37,814 bases of DNA, taken from NCBI GenBank assembly GCA_020718185.1, contig DYSP01000014.1, positions 1-37,814 on the forward strand. The letters run 5' to 3'. Of this stretch, positions 7,902 to 17,441 are shown piece after piece (positions within the stretch are counted from its first letter, which is position 1; every line of letters begins with the position of its first letter). The translations under genes were made by a program, and so were the position numbers. Under the pieces are notes generated by a model. It was given only the letters and a program-made list of their open reading frames with translations, had not been told where the DNA came from and did no database searches. Source of the DNA: Candidatus Odyssella sp. (GTDB taxonomy: Bacteria; Pseudomonadota; Alphaproteobacteria; Paracaedibacterales; Paracaedibacteraceae).

Positions 7902-9839
7902 TTAATTAAATGGGTTTCTTTGAACAGAAATTCCTTCTTTAATAATATCTATATTTGGATGATTTTTAACAAAATCATCGGGGTAATAACCAAAATTTCG
8001 CACTCCTTTTGATGAAAGTAGACGCATTTGCTCTAATAATATCTCTGAGTCAATGGGTTTATTGTTATCTTTCCAATCAATAGATTGTAATTCAAACAAT
8101 GTTTTATTTAATCCATTTGGATATGTTTTAACCGCCTCAATGAGTTTTTTGAACCATTCATCAGGATCATCATCATGTCCTTCCATATAAGGCATTGCCA
8201 TAACAGAAACAAAATCATATGCTTGTAGAAAATCATTCATATTTTGAGCAAACCATTCTTCGCTTTCTGGTTGCAAGACAGGCAAGGCAAAAATACTGCG
8301 AGTTGTTTCTATTTTAGGATGATATTTCTTAATAATTTGTATCAATTCGGCACTAAAATCGATTACTGCCTTTGATTTCCATCGTGTCCACCTCTGGAAA
8401 AGTTGTTTATCTTGACGAATATCAATAATTGATGCTGGAAAACCAGCTTTTATCTGAGCTGAAACACCGGCGGTTGATGCATCTTCAAAATCTGTCAATA
8501 CTCCATCATCGTGAAAAGCAATGCCGCCAATAGCGGCATGTGTGGCTAAATCTTCATAAATTTCGCGTATTTTTTGTTTAGCAGGTTCTGAGAAGACCGA
8601 TGCACGTTTATATTGGTTTGGGCTATCTGTTATTTTTTTTGTGTTGGGGTCGATGCCTTTAACCATTAGATTATCATCTTTAAAATCAAAAGCTGTGAGA
8701 GGCATCCAGGCGTAAACAGTAACCCCGCCGCGTGTAAATAACTGCCAAGCTACGCGACTAAATAAATCACATTTTATAGGTAAATGTCGATTGGGAAAAT
8801 AAAGTTCCTTAGCATAACCTTTGGCTTCAGGGTCTGCATAAGCTTGAAGAAAAACAGTGTTTATATTATACTTTTTTATTCGCTCTAAAAGAACGCTAAG
8901 GTTTTTTTCACGTTGTGTAGGGTCAGGGTCGTAGATATAGTCCATATCAACGCGAATAGAGCGCAAGAGGTTAGGAGATTTTGGTTTACGTATGGCACGT
9001 ATATCTGCCACAAAATCAGACAAGTTTCTTGATCTTACATAATAATAACGTCCAACCGTTGAAAGATCATGTACAGAATTCCCTTGTTCATCAAGCGTAA
9101 TAGTATAGGCCATTTTATTTTTCTGAGCTAACCGAATGGTATCAGCATTATAACGTCCATATGGCCAAACCATAATTCTAGGTGCTTTGCCCAATTTTTT
9201 TTTCAAAAGAGCGACGTTTTTCCCCAAATCATCATCAATACGTAATTCATATTCTGCCTGCGTTTCATAGCGATTCTTATCAGGGAAATATTGTCGTGTT
9301 GTATACGCAGCTTGTTGACTTCCTTGAGGATTTCCGATTACAGAGTGGTGATGATCGTATGAATGAGACGCAATTTCAACCAAGCCAGAAGCGTTCATTT
9401 CACGTATTTCTTCCCAGGTTAAGAAATTGTCCCGATTGATTAAGCTGTCACCATAAGAAACTTTGTTAGGGGCTTTTGTTTCAATCCACTTGCCAACAAT
9501 TGCTAGAATAGCAGGAAAGTTATAAGCCTTTAATAAGGGGTAGATAACCCGATAAAAAGATTCATACCCATCATCAAAGGTAAGAAGAATGGCATTTTCA
9601 GGGAGCGCTTTTTTGCCTTTTTGGGCAGCCAAAATATCATCTAGGCTGACAGAGTGATAATTGTTTTCTTTAAGCCATTGAAACTGCATTGCAATTTCAT
9701 CGCGTGTAATTGTATCAATAAATGATTGAGAATCTAGTTCCTTACAATCATGATAAGAAAGGCTGATAAAGGTATCTTGTGCGTTAATAGGCAAACAAAT
9801 ATACATATAAATAAGAATAAAGCAGTGTTTAAACATCAC
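7902..9839 (-). CDS. pgaB: PNAG N-deacetylase/hydrolase PgaB
   Basis: This two-domain periplasmic enzyme partly deacetylates PNAG before export. The N-terminal NodB-type deacetylase has YHDC near residue 29, the catalytic/metal LTFDDGYES motif (Asp89-Asp90), the metal histidines in ASHSYDHHH (about 159-164) and WPYGRYN. The C-terminal half (about 290-640) is the TIM-barrel PgaB domain with FLQAYADPEAKGYA, AWMPLTAFDF and GIAFHDDGVLTDFED. Its 645 residues are close to the E. coli protein. The signal sequence (MMFKHCFILIYMYICLPINA-QD) shows no lipobox, whereas E. coli PgaB is an outer-membrane lipoprotein, so this one may be soluble or tethered differently. It is the first gene of the pgaBDC unit, divergent from pgaA across 117-135 bp. 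Confidence 0.93.
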   Translation of the reverse strand: MMFKHCFILIYMYICLPINAQDTFISLSYHDCKELDSQSFIDTITRDEIAMQFQWLKENNYHSVSLDDILAAQKGKKALPENAILLTFDDGYESFYRVIYPLLKAYNFPAILAIVGKWIETKAPNKVSYGDSLINRDNFLTWEEIREMNASGLVEIASHSYDHHHSVIGNPQGSQQAAYTTRQYFPDKNRYETQAEYELRIDDDLGKNVALLKKKLGKAPRIMVWPYGRYNADTIRLAQKNKMAYTITLDEQGNSVHDLSTVGRYYYVRSRNLSDFVADIRAIRKPKSPNLLRSIRVDMDYIYDPDPTQREKNLSVLLERIKKYNINTVFLQAYADPEAKGYAKELYFPNRHLPIKCDLFSRVAWQLFTRGGVTVYAWMPLTAFDFKDDNLMVKGIDPNTKKITDSPNQYKRASVFSEPAKQKIREIYEDLATHAAIGGIAFHDDGVLTDFEDASTAGVSAQIKAGFPASIIDIRQDKQLFQRWTRWKSKAVIDFSAELIQIIKKYHPKIETTRSIFALPVLQPESEEWFAQNMNDFLQAYDFVSVMAMPYMEGHDDDPDEWFKKLIEAVKTYPNGLNKTLFELQSIDWKDNNKPIDSEILLEQMRLLSSKGVRNFGYYPDDFVKNHPNIDIIKEGISVQRNPFN

Positions 9840-9920
9840 AATTCCAAAGCTAAATTACTTTAGATATAAAAATATCACAAAAATTATAATAAATACAATG
9901 AATTGAATTGGTAAGAAATT

Positions 9921-9947
9921 CTTAACTATTGCATCGGTATTGTTAAG
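9921..9947. promoter_or_regulatory. Dyad in the pgaB/pgaA divergent region
   Basis: An inverted repeat, CTTAAC, 15 bases, then GTTAAG, sits between the two divergent pga transcription units, 10-36 bases before the pgaA reading frame. Its size and position suit a repressor or activator operator controlling both arms. The arms are only six bases long in AT-rich DNA, so chance is quite possible. Confidence 0.25.
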
Positions 9948-9968
9948 TTAAATTAAATTAAAATTTTA

Positions 9969-12377
9969 GTGCAAATGAGTTTTTTACCCTATCTCTTCTG
10001 TAGTGTTTTACAATCGCATGCGGCTGAAAATTCCGTAGAGCACAAGCATGCGATTGCTGTTGCAAGAGAAGGAAATCCTGCAAAGGGATTGCAGATTATG
10101 GAAAAACTAGCAGATCAAGATGGTTGGTATGATTCGCTTATTTATGATTACATAGTTCTGTTAACCTGGGCTAAAAGAGATTTAGAAGCCTATAATTTAT
10201 TTCTAAGCAAAGTTAATCAAGAAGCAGCACCGGCTTATGTTATCGAAGTGATGGCTAAAGCTTGTCGAAATTTAAAGTTATTTTCTAAATCACAACAATT
10301 CTATCGGCTGCTTCAGCAAAAAGAGCCTCATAATCCTGATATTCCAGTTGGTCTTGCCTCTATTCAGATTGATATGGGCAAACCTTATGAAGCGATTCTT
10401 ATTCTTTCAGAAGCAGAAAAGACATTTTCTGGACATTTAGATCTTTATTTGATTTTTGGAAAGGCGTATTACAGCGTTGGATTATATGTTGATGCATTGC
10501 GTTATTATAATAAAGCACTGACTATTAACGCTCAACATCACGATGCAATTCAAGGGCAAGCACTATGTTTAAGCCATATCAAAAGCCCTTTTGAGGCTTT
10601 AGAAAAAACACAAAAACACCCAAAAGATTTTTCAAAAGAACAAATTAAAGATATGGAAGCTGTGCGTGGCGCAACACTTATCAATTGGGGGAAAATCGAT
10701 CGTGATAACATTGAAACGTTTAAAGACCGGTATGTTTATTTAGATCGCGCTATCGCTGATATTAAACAACAAATGGAAAATACATCTGATGAAAATAGAA
10801 AACATAATCTACAGCTTGATTTAATTGTTGCTTATGCATTTCGGCTTCGTCATCGCGATGTCGTTTATGAATATGAACAAATGTTAGCCAAGGGAAAGAC
10901 AAATAAAGATTTTCCAATTTATGTCTTAGAAGGAATAGCGGATGCGTTTTTAACTCTGCGCCATCCAGAAAAAGCAAGAGAACTTTTTAAATATATTTTA
11001 GAAAACGACTTTAAAAATCCGAAAGCCATTGAAGGGTATTTTTTTTCAACACTCGAATGTAACAAACCAGAAGTTGCTTTTGCTTTTATTAAAGCGAATA
11101 GGGATTATTTTAGAGAATGGATTCCTCTTATAGATAGTCGGTATCCTAATAGTAGTAAATTGTTGACGGAAGAATTGTATTACAATTCATTTTCATTAGT
11201 TAATTTATTGAGTGAAGCTGATGAAAAAACCCAAGAAGCGATTCAAATAATGCCTTTGGATTCTTCAATGCGTAATCTTCGAGGAAATGTTCTTCAGATG
11301 CGAGGACTATCAAGAGCCGCTGAAAAAGAATACGATATTGGTCTGACGAATGATCCAAAAAACATTGAACTTCAGCTGAGTAAAGCTAGAGCCCATTTAA
11401 ATTTAAATGAACCTGAAAAAGCCGAAGAAATAATGAAAAAGGTTGAAAAAGATTATCCAGAAAGTCTTAATCTCAAGCGATTTAAACGGGAATGGAAAAG
11501 TTATAATGCACCTGAGCTTGTCAGTGATAATGTTTTTGAAACAGGTGGTGCAGGAAATACAGGTAAGTACAGTTTTACATCAGACAATCGACTTTATTCT
11601 CAAACCTTTGCAAATCATTACCGTGCTTTTGGTAGTGCTTTTTATCAATGGGGTACCTTTTTAGAAGGAACGTTAAATAGAACATTAGAAGGGGCAGGGC
11701 TTGAATACCGAAATCGAGATGTGCGTCTTTTAGGAGAAATTAATGCATCTCAATGGGGGCGCTCTCGTATCGGTGCCTCTTTAGAAGCAGCGTATCAGCC
11801 ACACGATAGTTTTAAAATGACAGCTCAAGCAGATATTAATAGTCGTCAAACACCGGGACGAGCTATTATGAATAACATCACTTCTAATTATTACAATTTG
11901 GGATTTGGTTACTATAAAAATGAATCGTTTGAGGCTGGTTTATCTGTTTATGATCAAACTTTTTCAGACGATAATAATTGGATAGGCAGCAGTGGATTTG
12001 TAAAAAGAAGGGTAATAGAAAAGCCTCGGCATACTCTTGATTTAAGATTAAATTTAGGTGCTCGTTGGTCAAAAACGAATAATGTACCTTATTATAGTCC
12101 CTATCAAGATAAGTACATTTCTCTTGCTCCTGTTTTTACTCAATCACTTTATGAAAGATATGAGAAGTCTTTTAGTCATATCATTACACCGGAGGTTGGT
12201 AATTATTGGGAAAAAGGATATGGTAACCGTCTTACCTTTGGAATTTCTTATGAACATCGTTGGAAATGTCAAAATTGGTATGAAATTGGATATGGAATCG
12301 CGCGGCGGCGCAATTATTATGACGGCCAAAAGCAATATACAACCGCATTTTTGTTAAACTTGAATATAAAGTTTTAA
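9969..12377 (+). CDS. pgaA: PNAG outer-membrane porin PgaA
   Basis: PgaA exports PNAG through the outer membrane. The N-terminal 500 residues are helical TPR-like repeats facing the periplasm, for example around residues 140-200 and 425-500. The C-terminal 270 or so residues are a beta-barrel with alternating aromatic strands, ending in TTAFLLNLNIKF with the terminal Phe of outer-membrane proteins. At 802 residues the length matches PgaA/HmsH. The start is uncertain. The frame begins at GTG 9969 (or ATG 9975), giving a short hydrophobic signal (SFLPYLFCSVLQSHA) without a basic residue and without a ribosome site. An ATT at 9957 in the same frame would add MKILVQ and make a classical signal peptide. 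pgaA is transcribed away from pgaBDC, unlike the usual pgaABCD order. Confidence 0.92.
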   Translation: MQMSFLPYLFCSVLQSHAAENSVEHKHAIAVAREGNPAKGLQIMEKLADQDGWYDSLIYDYIVLLTWAKRDLEAYNLFLSKVNQEAAPAYVIEVMAKACRNLKLFSKSQQFYRLLQQKEPHNPDIPVGLASIQIDMGKPYEAILILSEAEKTFSGHLDLYLIFGKAYYSVGLYVDALRYYNKALTINAQHHDAIQGQALCLSHIKSPFEALEKTQKHPKDFSKEQIKDMEAVRGATLINWGKIDRDNIETFKDRYVYLDRAIADIKQQMENTSDENRKHNLQLDLIVAYAFRLRHRDVVYEYEQMLAKGKTNKDFPIYVLEGIADAFLTLRHPEKARELFKYILENDFKNPKAIEGYFFSTLECNKPEVAFAFIKANRDYFREWIPLIDSRYPNSSKLLTEELYYNSFSLVNLLSEADEKTQEAIQIMPLDSSMRNLRGNVLQMRGLSRAAEKEYDIGLTNDPKNIELQLSKARAHLNLNEPEKAEEIMKKVEKDYPESLNLKRFKREWKSYNAPELVSDNVFETGGAGNTGKYSFTSDNRLYSQTFANHYRAFGSAFYQWGTFLEGTLNRTLEGAGLEYRNRDVRLLGEINASQWGRSRIGASLEAAYQPHDSFKMTAQADINSRQTPGRAIMNNITSNYYNLGFGYYKNESFEAGLSVYDQTFSDDNNWIGSSGFVKRRVIEKPRHTLDLRLNLGARWSKTNNVPYYSPYQDKYISLAPVFTQSLYERYEKSFSHIITPEVGNYWEKGYGNRLTFGISYEHRWKCQNWYEIGYGIARRRNYYDGQKQYTTAFLLNLNIKF

Positions 12378-12786
12378 GCTTTTGATGAATAGATTAAATT
12401 GATGATGAAGGCCTTCTGAAAAAATGTATCTGTAAACTATTAACTTAAAAACTTGGCTCTAAGGGCGTGAGTTTTTTAGAGTCATAAGTTTTCAACCAAA
12501 TTACTTTGAAAAAACCAGTTTTTCTTAAAGTATTCGTAAAGAAAAATGATCATTTTTTTAAAGGCATAATGCTGATATTTTCATATTTCTTCGGCGTAAC
12601 CTATTGAAGGAAAGTTATTCAGTGGAATATTCACTTGAATTTTTTTGCTAAAATCCATAAATTCTGCTTATATACTCGAAAAAGCTGTATAGATGAGTTT
12701 TTTATGCCTATATATATTTAGGGCATAGTCAGCTAAGTATAGATTATTAATTACCTGCCTGAAAAAGGGAAAGGAAATCAGAGTCA
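12378..12786 (+). other. 409-bp leader region before rimP-nusA-infB-rbfA
   Basis: No gene or tRNA was found here. Three dyads stand out. The first, at 12448-12492, has arms AAAACTT..CTCTAA and TTAGAG..AAGTTTT. The second, at 12618-12639, is the imperfect TTCAGTG..CACTTGAA. The third, at 12703-12727, is TATGCCTA pairing with TAGGGCATA with one bulged G. A TATACT string at 12671-12676 could be a -10 box, though no good -35 is spaced correctly. The 10-base palindrome GAAGGCCTTC near 12407 lacks a loop and is not a terminator. In many bacteria this operon has a regulated leader, so a structured 5' UTR is plausible. Identity with a known leader family could not be established. Confidence 0.3.
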
Positions 12787-13272
12787 GTGGATATTATAAA
12801 AAAAATTGAAGACCTTATTGAAAAACCCCTTGATGATAAAGGGTATAGTATTGTTCGACTTTTGCTTTCGGGAAATACACGACGTACATTACAAATAATG
12901 ATCGACAGATTAGATAATGTTCCAGTAAATGTTGATGACTGCGCGACAGTAAGTCGCACTGTTTCTGTTTTGCTTGATCAATATAATCCCATTGAAGGTG
13001 CTTATGTTTTAGAAGTTTCTTCTCCTGGCCTTGACCGACCATTGGTTAAATTAAAAGATTATATCCGATTTCTAGGTGAAGATGTCGTGGTAAAGACGCA
13101 CACAGCCATCGATAATCGCAAAACTTTCATTGGCCAGCTTGAATCAGCCACTGAAACTGAAGTAACCTTAATATTAAAAAATGAAGCAAAACACGAGAAT
13201 TTACAGGTAACCATTCCATTCTCAGACATTAAGTCAACACGCTTGCATATAAATTTTGACAGTCATAACTGA
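12787..13272 (+). CDS. rimP: Ribosome maturation factor RimP
   Basis: RimP assists maturation of the 30S ribosomal subunit. The 161 residues show the typical N-terminal alpha/beta domain (LLLSGNTRRTLQIMID), the signature LEVSSPGLDRPL and a C-terminal small beta-barrel domain. The start codon is GTG at 12787, with AAGGA about 12 bases upstream, which is longer spacing than usual. It is the first gene of the cluster and is followed 16 bp later by nusA. The call rests on family signatures and gene order. Confidence 0.95.
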   Translation: MDIIKKIEDLIEKPLDDKGYSIVRLLLSGNTRRTLQIMIDRLDNVPVNVDDCATVSRTVSVLLDQYNPIEGAYVLEVSSPGLDRPLVKLKDYIRFLGEDVVVKTHTAIDNRKTFIGQLESATETEVTLILKNEAKHENLQVTIPFSDIKSTRLHINFDSHN

Positions 13273-13288
13273 TCAGGGGATAACAACA

Positions 13289-14824
13289 GTGACCACAAGG
13301 AAAATTAAGACCGTAGATCATATTAGCCACTTGCCTCGTCATGAGCTTTTACAGGTTGCCGATGCTGTTGCTCGTGAAAAAAGCATTGACCGTGAAGAGG
13401 TGCTAAATGCTATGGAACAAGCTATTCAAAAAGCTGCCAAAGCAAAGTATGGATATGAAAATGACATTCGCGCCATTGTAAATCGTAATACGGGTGAGGT
13501 GTCAATTCTAAAAAATCTCACTGTTGTTGATGTTGTTGAAGATCCACATACCCAGATTTCCTTAGAAGAGGCAAAGCATAAGGTAACTGAAGTAGAAGTT
13601 GAAGATGTTTTAGAAGAACGTCTTCCACCAGTAGAATTTGGCCGAGTAGCAGCGCAAAGCGCCCGCCAAGTTATCTTCCAAAAGGTTCGTGATGCAGAAC
13701 GGGCTCGTCAGTATGAAGAATTTAAAGATCGTACGGGGCAAATTATCAGTGGAGTTGTCAAGCGAGTTGAGTTTGGTAATGTCATTGTTGATTTGAGTCG
13801 TGCTGAAGGTATTTTACGTCGGGATGATATTATTCAGCGTGAAACATTTCGTTCGGGCGATCGTATTCGTGCCTATATAGCAGAAGTTCGTCCCGATGCA
13901 CGTGGCCCAATTGTTGCTTTATCGCGTACGCATCCACAATTTATGGCGCGTTTGTTTGAACAAGAAGTCCCTGAGATTTATGATGGTATTATTGAAGTGA
14001 AGTCGGTTGCTCGTGATCCTGGAAGCCGTGCAAAACTTGCGGTATATACAAATGATGCGGCTATCGACCCTGTTGGTGCATGTGTGGGGATGCGTGGTGC
14101 ACGTGTTCAAGCTGTGGTAACAGAACTACAGGGCGAAAAAGTTGACATTGTTTTATGGTCAGCTAATCCTGCAACATTTGTAGTGAATGCACTTGCTCCT
14201 GCTGAAGTTGTGAAGGTAGTGTTGGATGAAGAGAGTCATCGTGTTGATGTTGTGGTTGGTGAAGATCAACTGAGTCTTGCTATTGGTCGACGTGGTCAAA
14301 ATGTACGCCTTGCATCACACTTAACAGGTTGGAATATTGATGTTTTGACTGAATCACAAGAAGTAAGTCGACGTACTGAAGAATATGCGTCACGCACGCA
14401 GTTATTCATGGATTCTTTAGATGTAGATGAAATGATAGCCCAACTTCTTGCAGCAGAAGGGTTTAGCACCGTTGAAGAACTTATTATGGCTCCCCAAAAT
14501 GAGCTTACTTCCATCGAAGGATTTGATGAAGATGTTGTGCATGAACTGCAGACAAGGGCTGTAACTTATCTGGAAACAAGATCACATGATTTATTATCAG
14601 CTGCAGAAGAGCTGGGGGCAAGCCCACAAATTATGACAGTCCAGGGTGTTACTCCTGAAATGTTTATGAAATTAGCAGAAAATGGAGTCAAGACGCTTGA
14701 TGATTTTGCTGACCTTGCTGGTGATGAACTTGTTGAAATGCTTGGAAATTCAATGTTAAGTATTGATGTGGCAAATGAAATGATTATGGCGGCTCGTGCT
14801 CATTGGTTTGAAGATGAGAAATAA
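13289..14824 (+). CDS. nusA: Transcription termination/antitermination factor NusA
   Basis: NusA binds RNA polymerase and modulates pausing, termination and antitermination. Domains in order are an N-terminal RNAP-binding domain, an S1 domain (ISGVVKRVEFGNVIVDLSRA), KH1 and KH2 (GMRGARVQAVVTEL and LAIGRRGQNVRLA), and two acidic C-terminal helix-hairpin-helix repeats as in other proteobacteria. I prefer GTG at 13289 as start because AGGGG lies nine bases upstream. The longer frame from TTG 13256 would overlap rimP. It is followed directly by infB 58 bp later. The small ylxR gene usually found between nusA and infB in alphaproteobacteria is missing. Confidence 0.96.
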   Translation: MTTRKIKTVDHISHLPRHELLQVADAVAREKSIDREEVLNAMEQAIQKAAKAKYGYENDIRAIVNRNTGEVSILKNLTVVDVVEDPHTQISLEEAKHKVTEVEVEDVLEERLPPVEFGRVAAQSARQVIFQKVRDAERARQYEEFKDRTGQIISGVVKRVEFGNVIVDLSRAEGILRRDDIIQRETFRSGDRIRAYIAEVRPDARGPIVALSRTHPQFMARLFEQEVPEIYDGIIEVKSVARDPGSRAKLAVYTNDAAIDPVGACVGMRGARVQAVVTELQGEKVDIVLWSANPATFVVNALAPAEVVKVVLDEESHRVDVVVGEDQLSLAIGRRGQNVRLASHLTGWNIDVLTESQEVSRRTEEYASRTQLFMDSLDVDEMIAQLLAAEGFSTVEELIMAPQNELTSIEGFDEDVVHELQTRAVTYLETRSHDLLSAAEELGASPQIMTVQGVTPEMFMKLAENGVKTLDDFADLAGDELVEMLGNSMLSIDVANEMIMAARAHWFEDEK

Positions 14825-14882
14825 ATCCAATGGAAATTGGGGCTCCCTACTTTTGTGATAATGAAAAGGTAAATAGAACGTA

Positions 14883-17441
14883 ATGACTGAAGAATCAAAA
14901 CAAACTGAAAAAAAGACACTCACGCTCAGTTTAAAACCTGAGACAAAAAAAGCGAATGATTCTGAACAAGTTCGGCAGAGCTTTTCTCATGGTCGCAGTA
15001 AAACTGTTGCTGTTGAAGTAAAGCGTAAGCGCGTTCATTCCTCTGATTCAAGATCTCAAGGAGGCAGCAAAGGCCAATCTGGAAAGTTAACTGAAGGTGA
15101 GCTTGGCGCACGGATGCGTGCTTTGCAAGAAGCACTTAAGAATCAGTCTCAAAATTCTGGGGAAGGTGGCCTTAATGAACAAGAAATAGCGATTCGACGA
15201 TCAGAAGAAGCAAGAAAACGGCTTGAAGACGATCGTATACGTCAGCTTGAAGATGAACGCAATGCTGAAGCAGAAAAGTTAAGCCAAACCCAAGAAGTTG
15301 TTGAGCCAGTTCAAAAAGCAGAAGAGCCTACAAAAAAGAAATCAGAGCCTGAACCTATATCTCAAATTTCACTTGATGAAATGCCTTTAAAATCAATGGG
15401 TGAGACACAGCGACCTGTTCATAAACAACAACATCCACGCGCTATTGACGATGATGAAGATGATGTGAACAAAAAACGTGTTTCTTCTTCTGTAAAGACA
15501 GAAACTAAAAAACTGGCACCTGCCGTACCACGTCGAGATGCAGAGGCGCCCCGCAAACTGAATCGCAATGTGATTTCACGAGCCTTAAGTGGTGTTGAAG
15601 AGCGTAGTCGGTCGATGGCAGCGTTAAAACGTGCACGCCAAAAACAAAAGTTTGCCGGACAAGCTGCTGCTGAAAGCGTTAAAATTATTCGTGAAGTCAT
15701 TATCCCTGAATTTATTACAGTGGGTGAACTCGCTAACCGTATGGCGGTTCGATCTGGTGACGTTGTTAAGGCATTGATGAAGCTTGGGATGATGGTGACG
15801 ATTAATCAATCGATTGATGCGGACACTGCTGAACTTATTTGTACGGAATTTGGTCATACACCTAAGCGAGTTTCCGAATCTGATGTGGAAACAGGTTTGA
15901 AAGGGGCTGAAGATACAGCAGAAACTCTTTTCCACCGTGCACCTGTTGTTACCGTTATGGGACACGTGGATCATGGGAAAACATCATTACTAGATGCACT
16001 TCGGAAAACAAATGTTGTTTCTGGAGAAGCCGGCGGTATCACACAACATATTGGGGCTTATCAAGTAAGCTTGCCTCAAGGTCAAAAGATTACTTTTATT
16101 GATACACCAGGTCACGCTGCATTTACTGAAATGCGAGCACGTGGAGCGAATGTAACGGATATTGTTGTGCTGGTTGTAGCGGCTGATGATGGTATTATGG
16201 AACAAACAAAAGAAGCCATTAATCATGCTAAAGCGGCCAATGTGCCTATCATCGTGGCGATCAATAAAATTGATAAACCTGATGCAAACCCTGAACGTGT
16301 ACGTAGTGAATTATTACAAAGTGGTATCGTCACCGAAGAATTTGGTGGAGATGTGATGTGCGTTGAAGTTTCTGCAAAACAAGGGCTGAATTTAGATAAG
16401 CTAGAAGAAGCAATTTTGTTGCAAGCTGAAGTTCTTGAACTTAAAGCGAATCCTGGACGGGATGCAGAAGGTGTTGTAGTTGAAGCAAAAGTTGACCGTG
16501 GCCGTGGTACAGTGGCTACCATTTTGATTCAAAGAGGAACTTTAAGAGTTGGTGACATCTTTGTTGCTGGCACTGAAATGGGTCGTGTTCGTGCTCTTGT
16601 TAATGATCAAGGTAAAAAAATTGATTATGCAACTCCTGCAATGCCTGTTGAAATTTTAGGTTTTAACGGTGTACCTTCAGCCGGTGATGAATTCTTTGTG
16701 GTTGACACAGAAGCGCGGGCTCGCGAAGTTGCTGAATTCCGTTCGCGCCGTGAACGTGACGCAAAAGCAGCGGCTTCGGCACGTAGTTCTATGGAACAAA
16801 TGATGTCTCGTATTGCTGCAGGTGAAACTAAAGAACTAGGTGTAGTTATCAAAACCGACGTTCAAGGTTCTTTAGAAGCGATTGCGCAAAGCTTAGATAA
16901 GCTTTCTACAGAAGAGGTCAGTGTACGTGTTCTTCATGCTGCTGTTGGTGGTATCAACGAAAGTGACATTGTTTTGGCTCGCGCTTCTGCCGGTGTTGTT
17001 ATTGGGTTTAATGTTCGTGCTAACCCACAAGCACGTGATCTAGCACGCCGTGATGGTGTTGACATTCGTTATTACTCAATCATTTATGATGTGATTGACG
17101 ATATGAAAGCGGCAATGTCTGGTATGCTAGCGCCTACATTGCGTGAACGCTATCTTGGAGCTGCTGAAATTCGTGAAGTCTTTAGCAATAGCAAAGTAGG
17201 TAAAGTTGCTGGCTGTTATATTACGGATGGAATGGTTCGTCGCGGTGCCAAAGTGCGATTGCTGCGTGATAATGTGGTTATTCATGAAGGAACGCTGAAG
17301 ACATTGCGTCGCTTTAAAGAAGAAGTACGTGAAGTTAAAGAATCATATGAATGTGGTATGGCTTTTGAAAATTACAATGACATTCGTCAAAGCGATGTTA
17401 TTGAGTGTTATGAAATTGAATCAGTGGCGCGTCAGCTCTAA
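14883..17441 (+). CDS. infB: Translation initiation factor IF-2
   Basis: This GTPase places initiator tRNA on the 30S subunit. A long charged, low-complexity N-terminal region (about 1-270) is followed by an IF2-N segment ([20 protein letters not shown]). The G domain has G1 ([13 protein letters not shown], near residue 355), the switch [13 protein letters not shown]3 (DTPGH) and G4 (NKID). Domains II, III and IV complete the protein. The length of 852 residues is typical for alphaproteobacteria. Its stop codon overlaps the ATG of rbfA by one base (TAATG), implying translational coupling. Confidence 0.97.
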   Translation: MTEESKQTEKKTLTLSLKPETKKANDSEQVRQSFSHGRSKTVAVEVKRKRVHSSDSRSQGGSKGQSGKLTEGELGARMRALQEALKNQSQNSGEGGLNEQEIAIRRSEEARKRLEDDRIRQLEDERNAEAEKLSQTQEVVEPVQKAEEPTKKKSEPEPISQISLDEMPLKSMGETQRPVHKQQHPRAIDDDEDDVNKKRVSSSVKTETKKLAPAVPRRDAEAPRKLNRNVISRALSGVEERSRSMAALKRARQKQKFAGQAAAESVKIIREVIIPEFITVGELANRMAVRSGDVVKALMKLGMMVTINQSIDADTAELICTEFGHTPKRVSESDVETGLKGAEDTAETLFHRAPVVTVMGHVDHGKTSLLDALRKTNVVSGEAGGITQHIGAYQVSLPQGQKITFIDTPGHAAFTEMRARGANVTDIVVLVVAADDGIMEQTKEAINHAKAANVPIIVAINKIDKPDANPERVRSELLQSGIVTEEFGGDVMCVEVSAKQGLNLDKLEEAILLQAEVLELKANPGRDAEGVVVEAKVDRGRGTVATILIQRGTLRVGDIFVAGTEMGRVRALVNDQGKKIDYATPAMPVEILGFNGVPSAGDEFFVVDTEARAREVAEFRSRRERDAKAAASARSSMEQMMSRIAAGETKELGVVIKTDVQGSLEAIAQSLDKLSTEEVSVRVLHAAVGGINESDIVLARASAGVVIGFNVRANPQARDLARRDGVDIRYYSIIYDVIDDMKAAMSGMLAPTLRERYLGAAEIREVFSNSKVGKVAGCYITDGMVRRGAKVRLLRDNVVIHEGTLKTLRRFKEEVREVKESYECGMAFENYNDIRQSDVIECYEIESVARQL

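Noticed and set aside
12400-12420. GAAGGCCTTC palindrome followed by A-rich sequence as a pgaA terminator
   Set aside because: The palindrome has no loop and is followed by A rather than T residues on the plus strand.
15419-16852. Several minus-strand frames inside infB
   Set aside because: They lie opposite a fully conserved IF-2 and have compositions typical of shadow frames.
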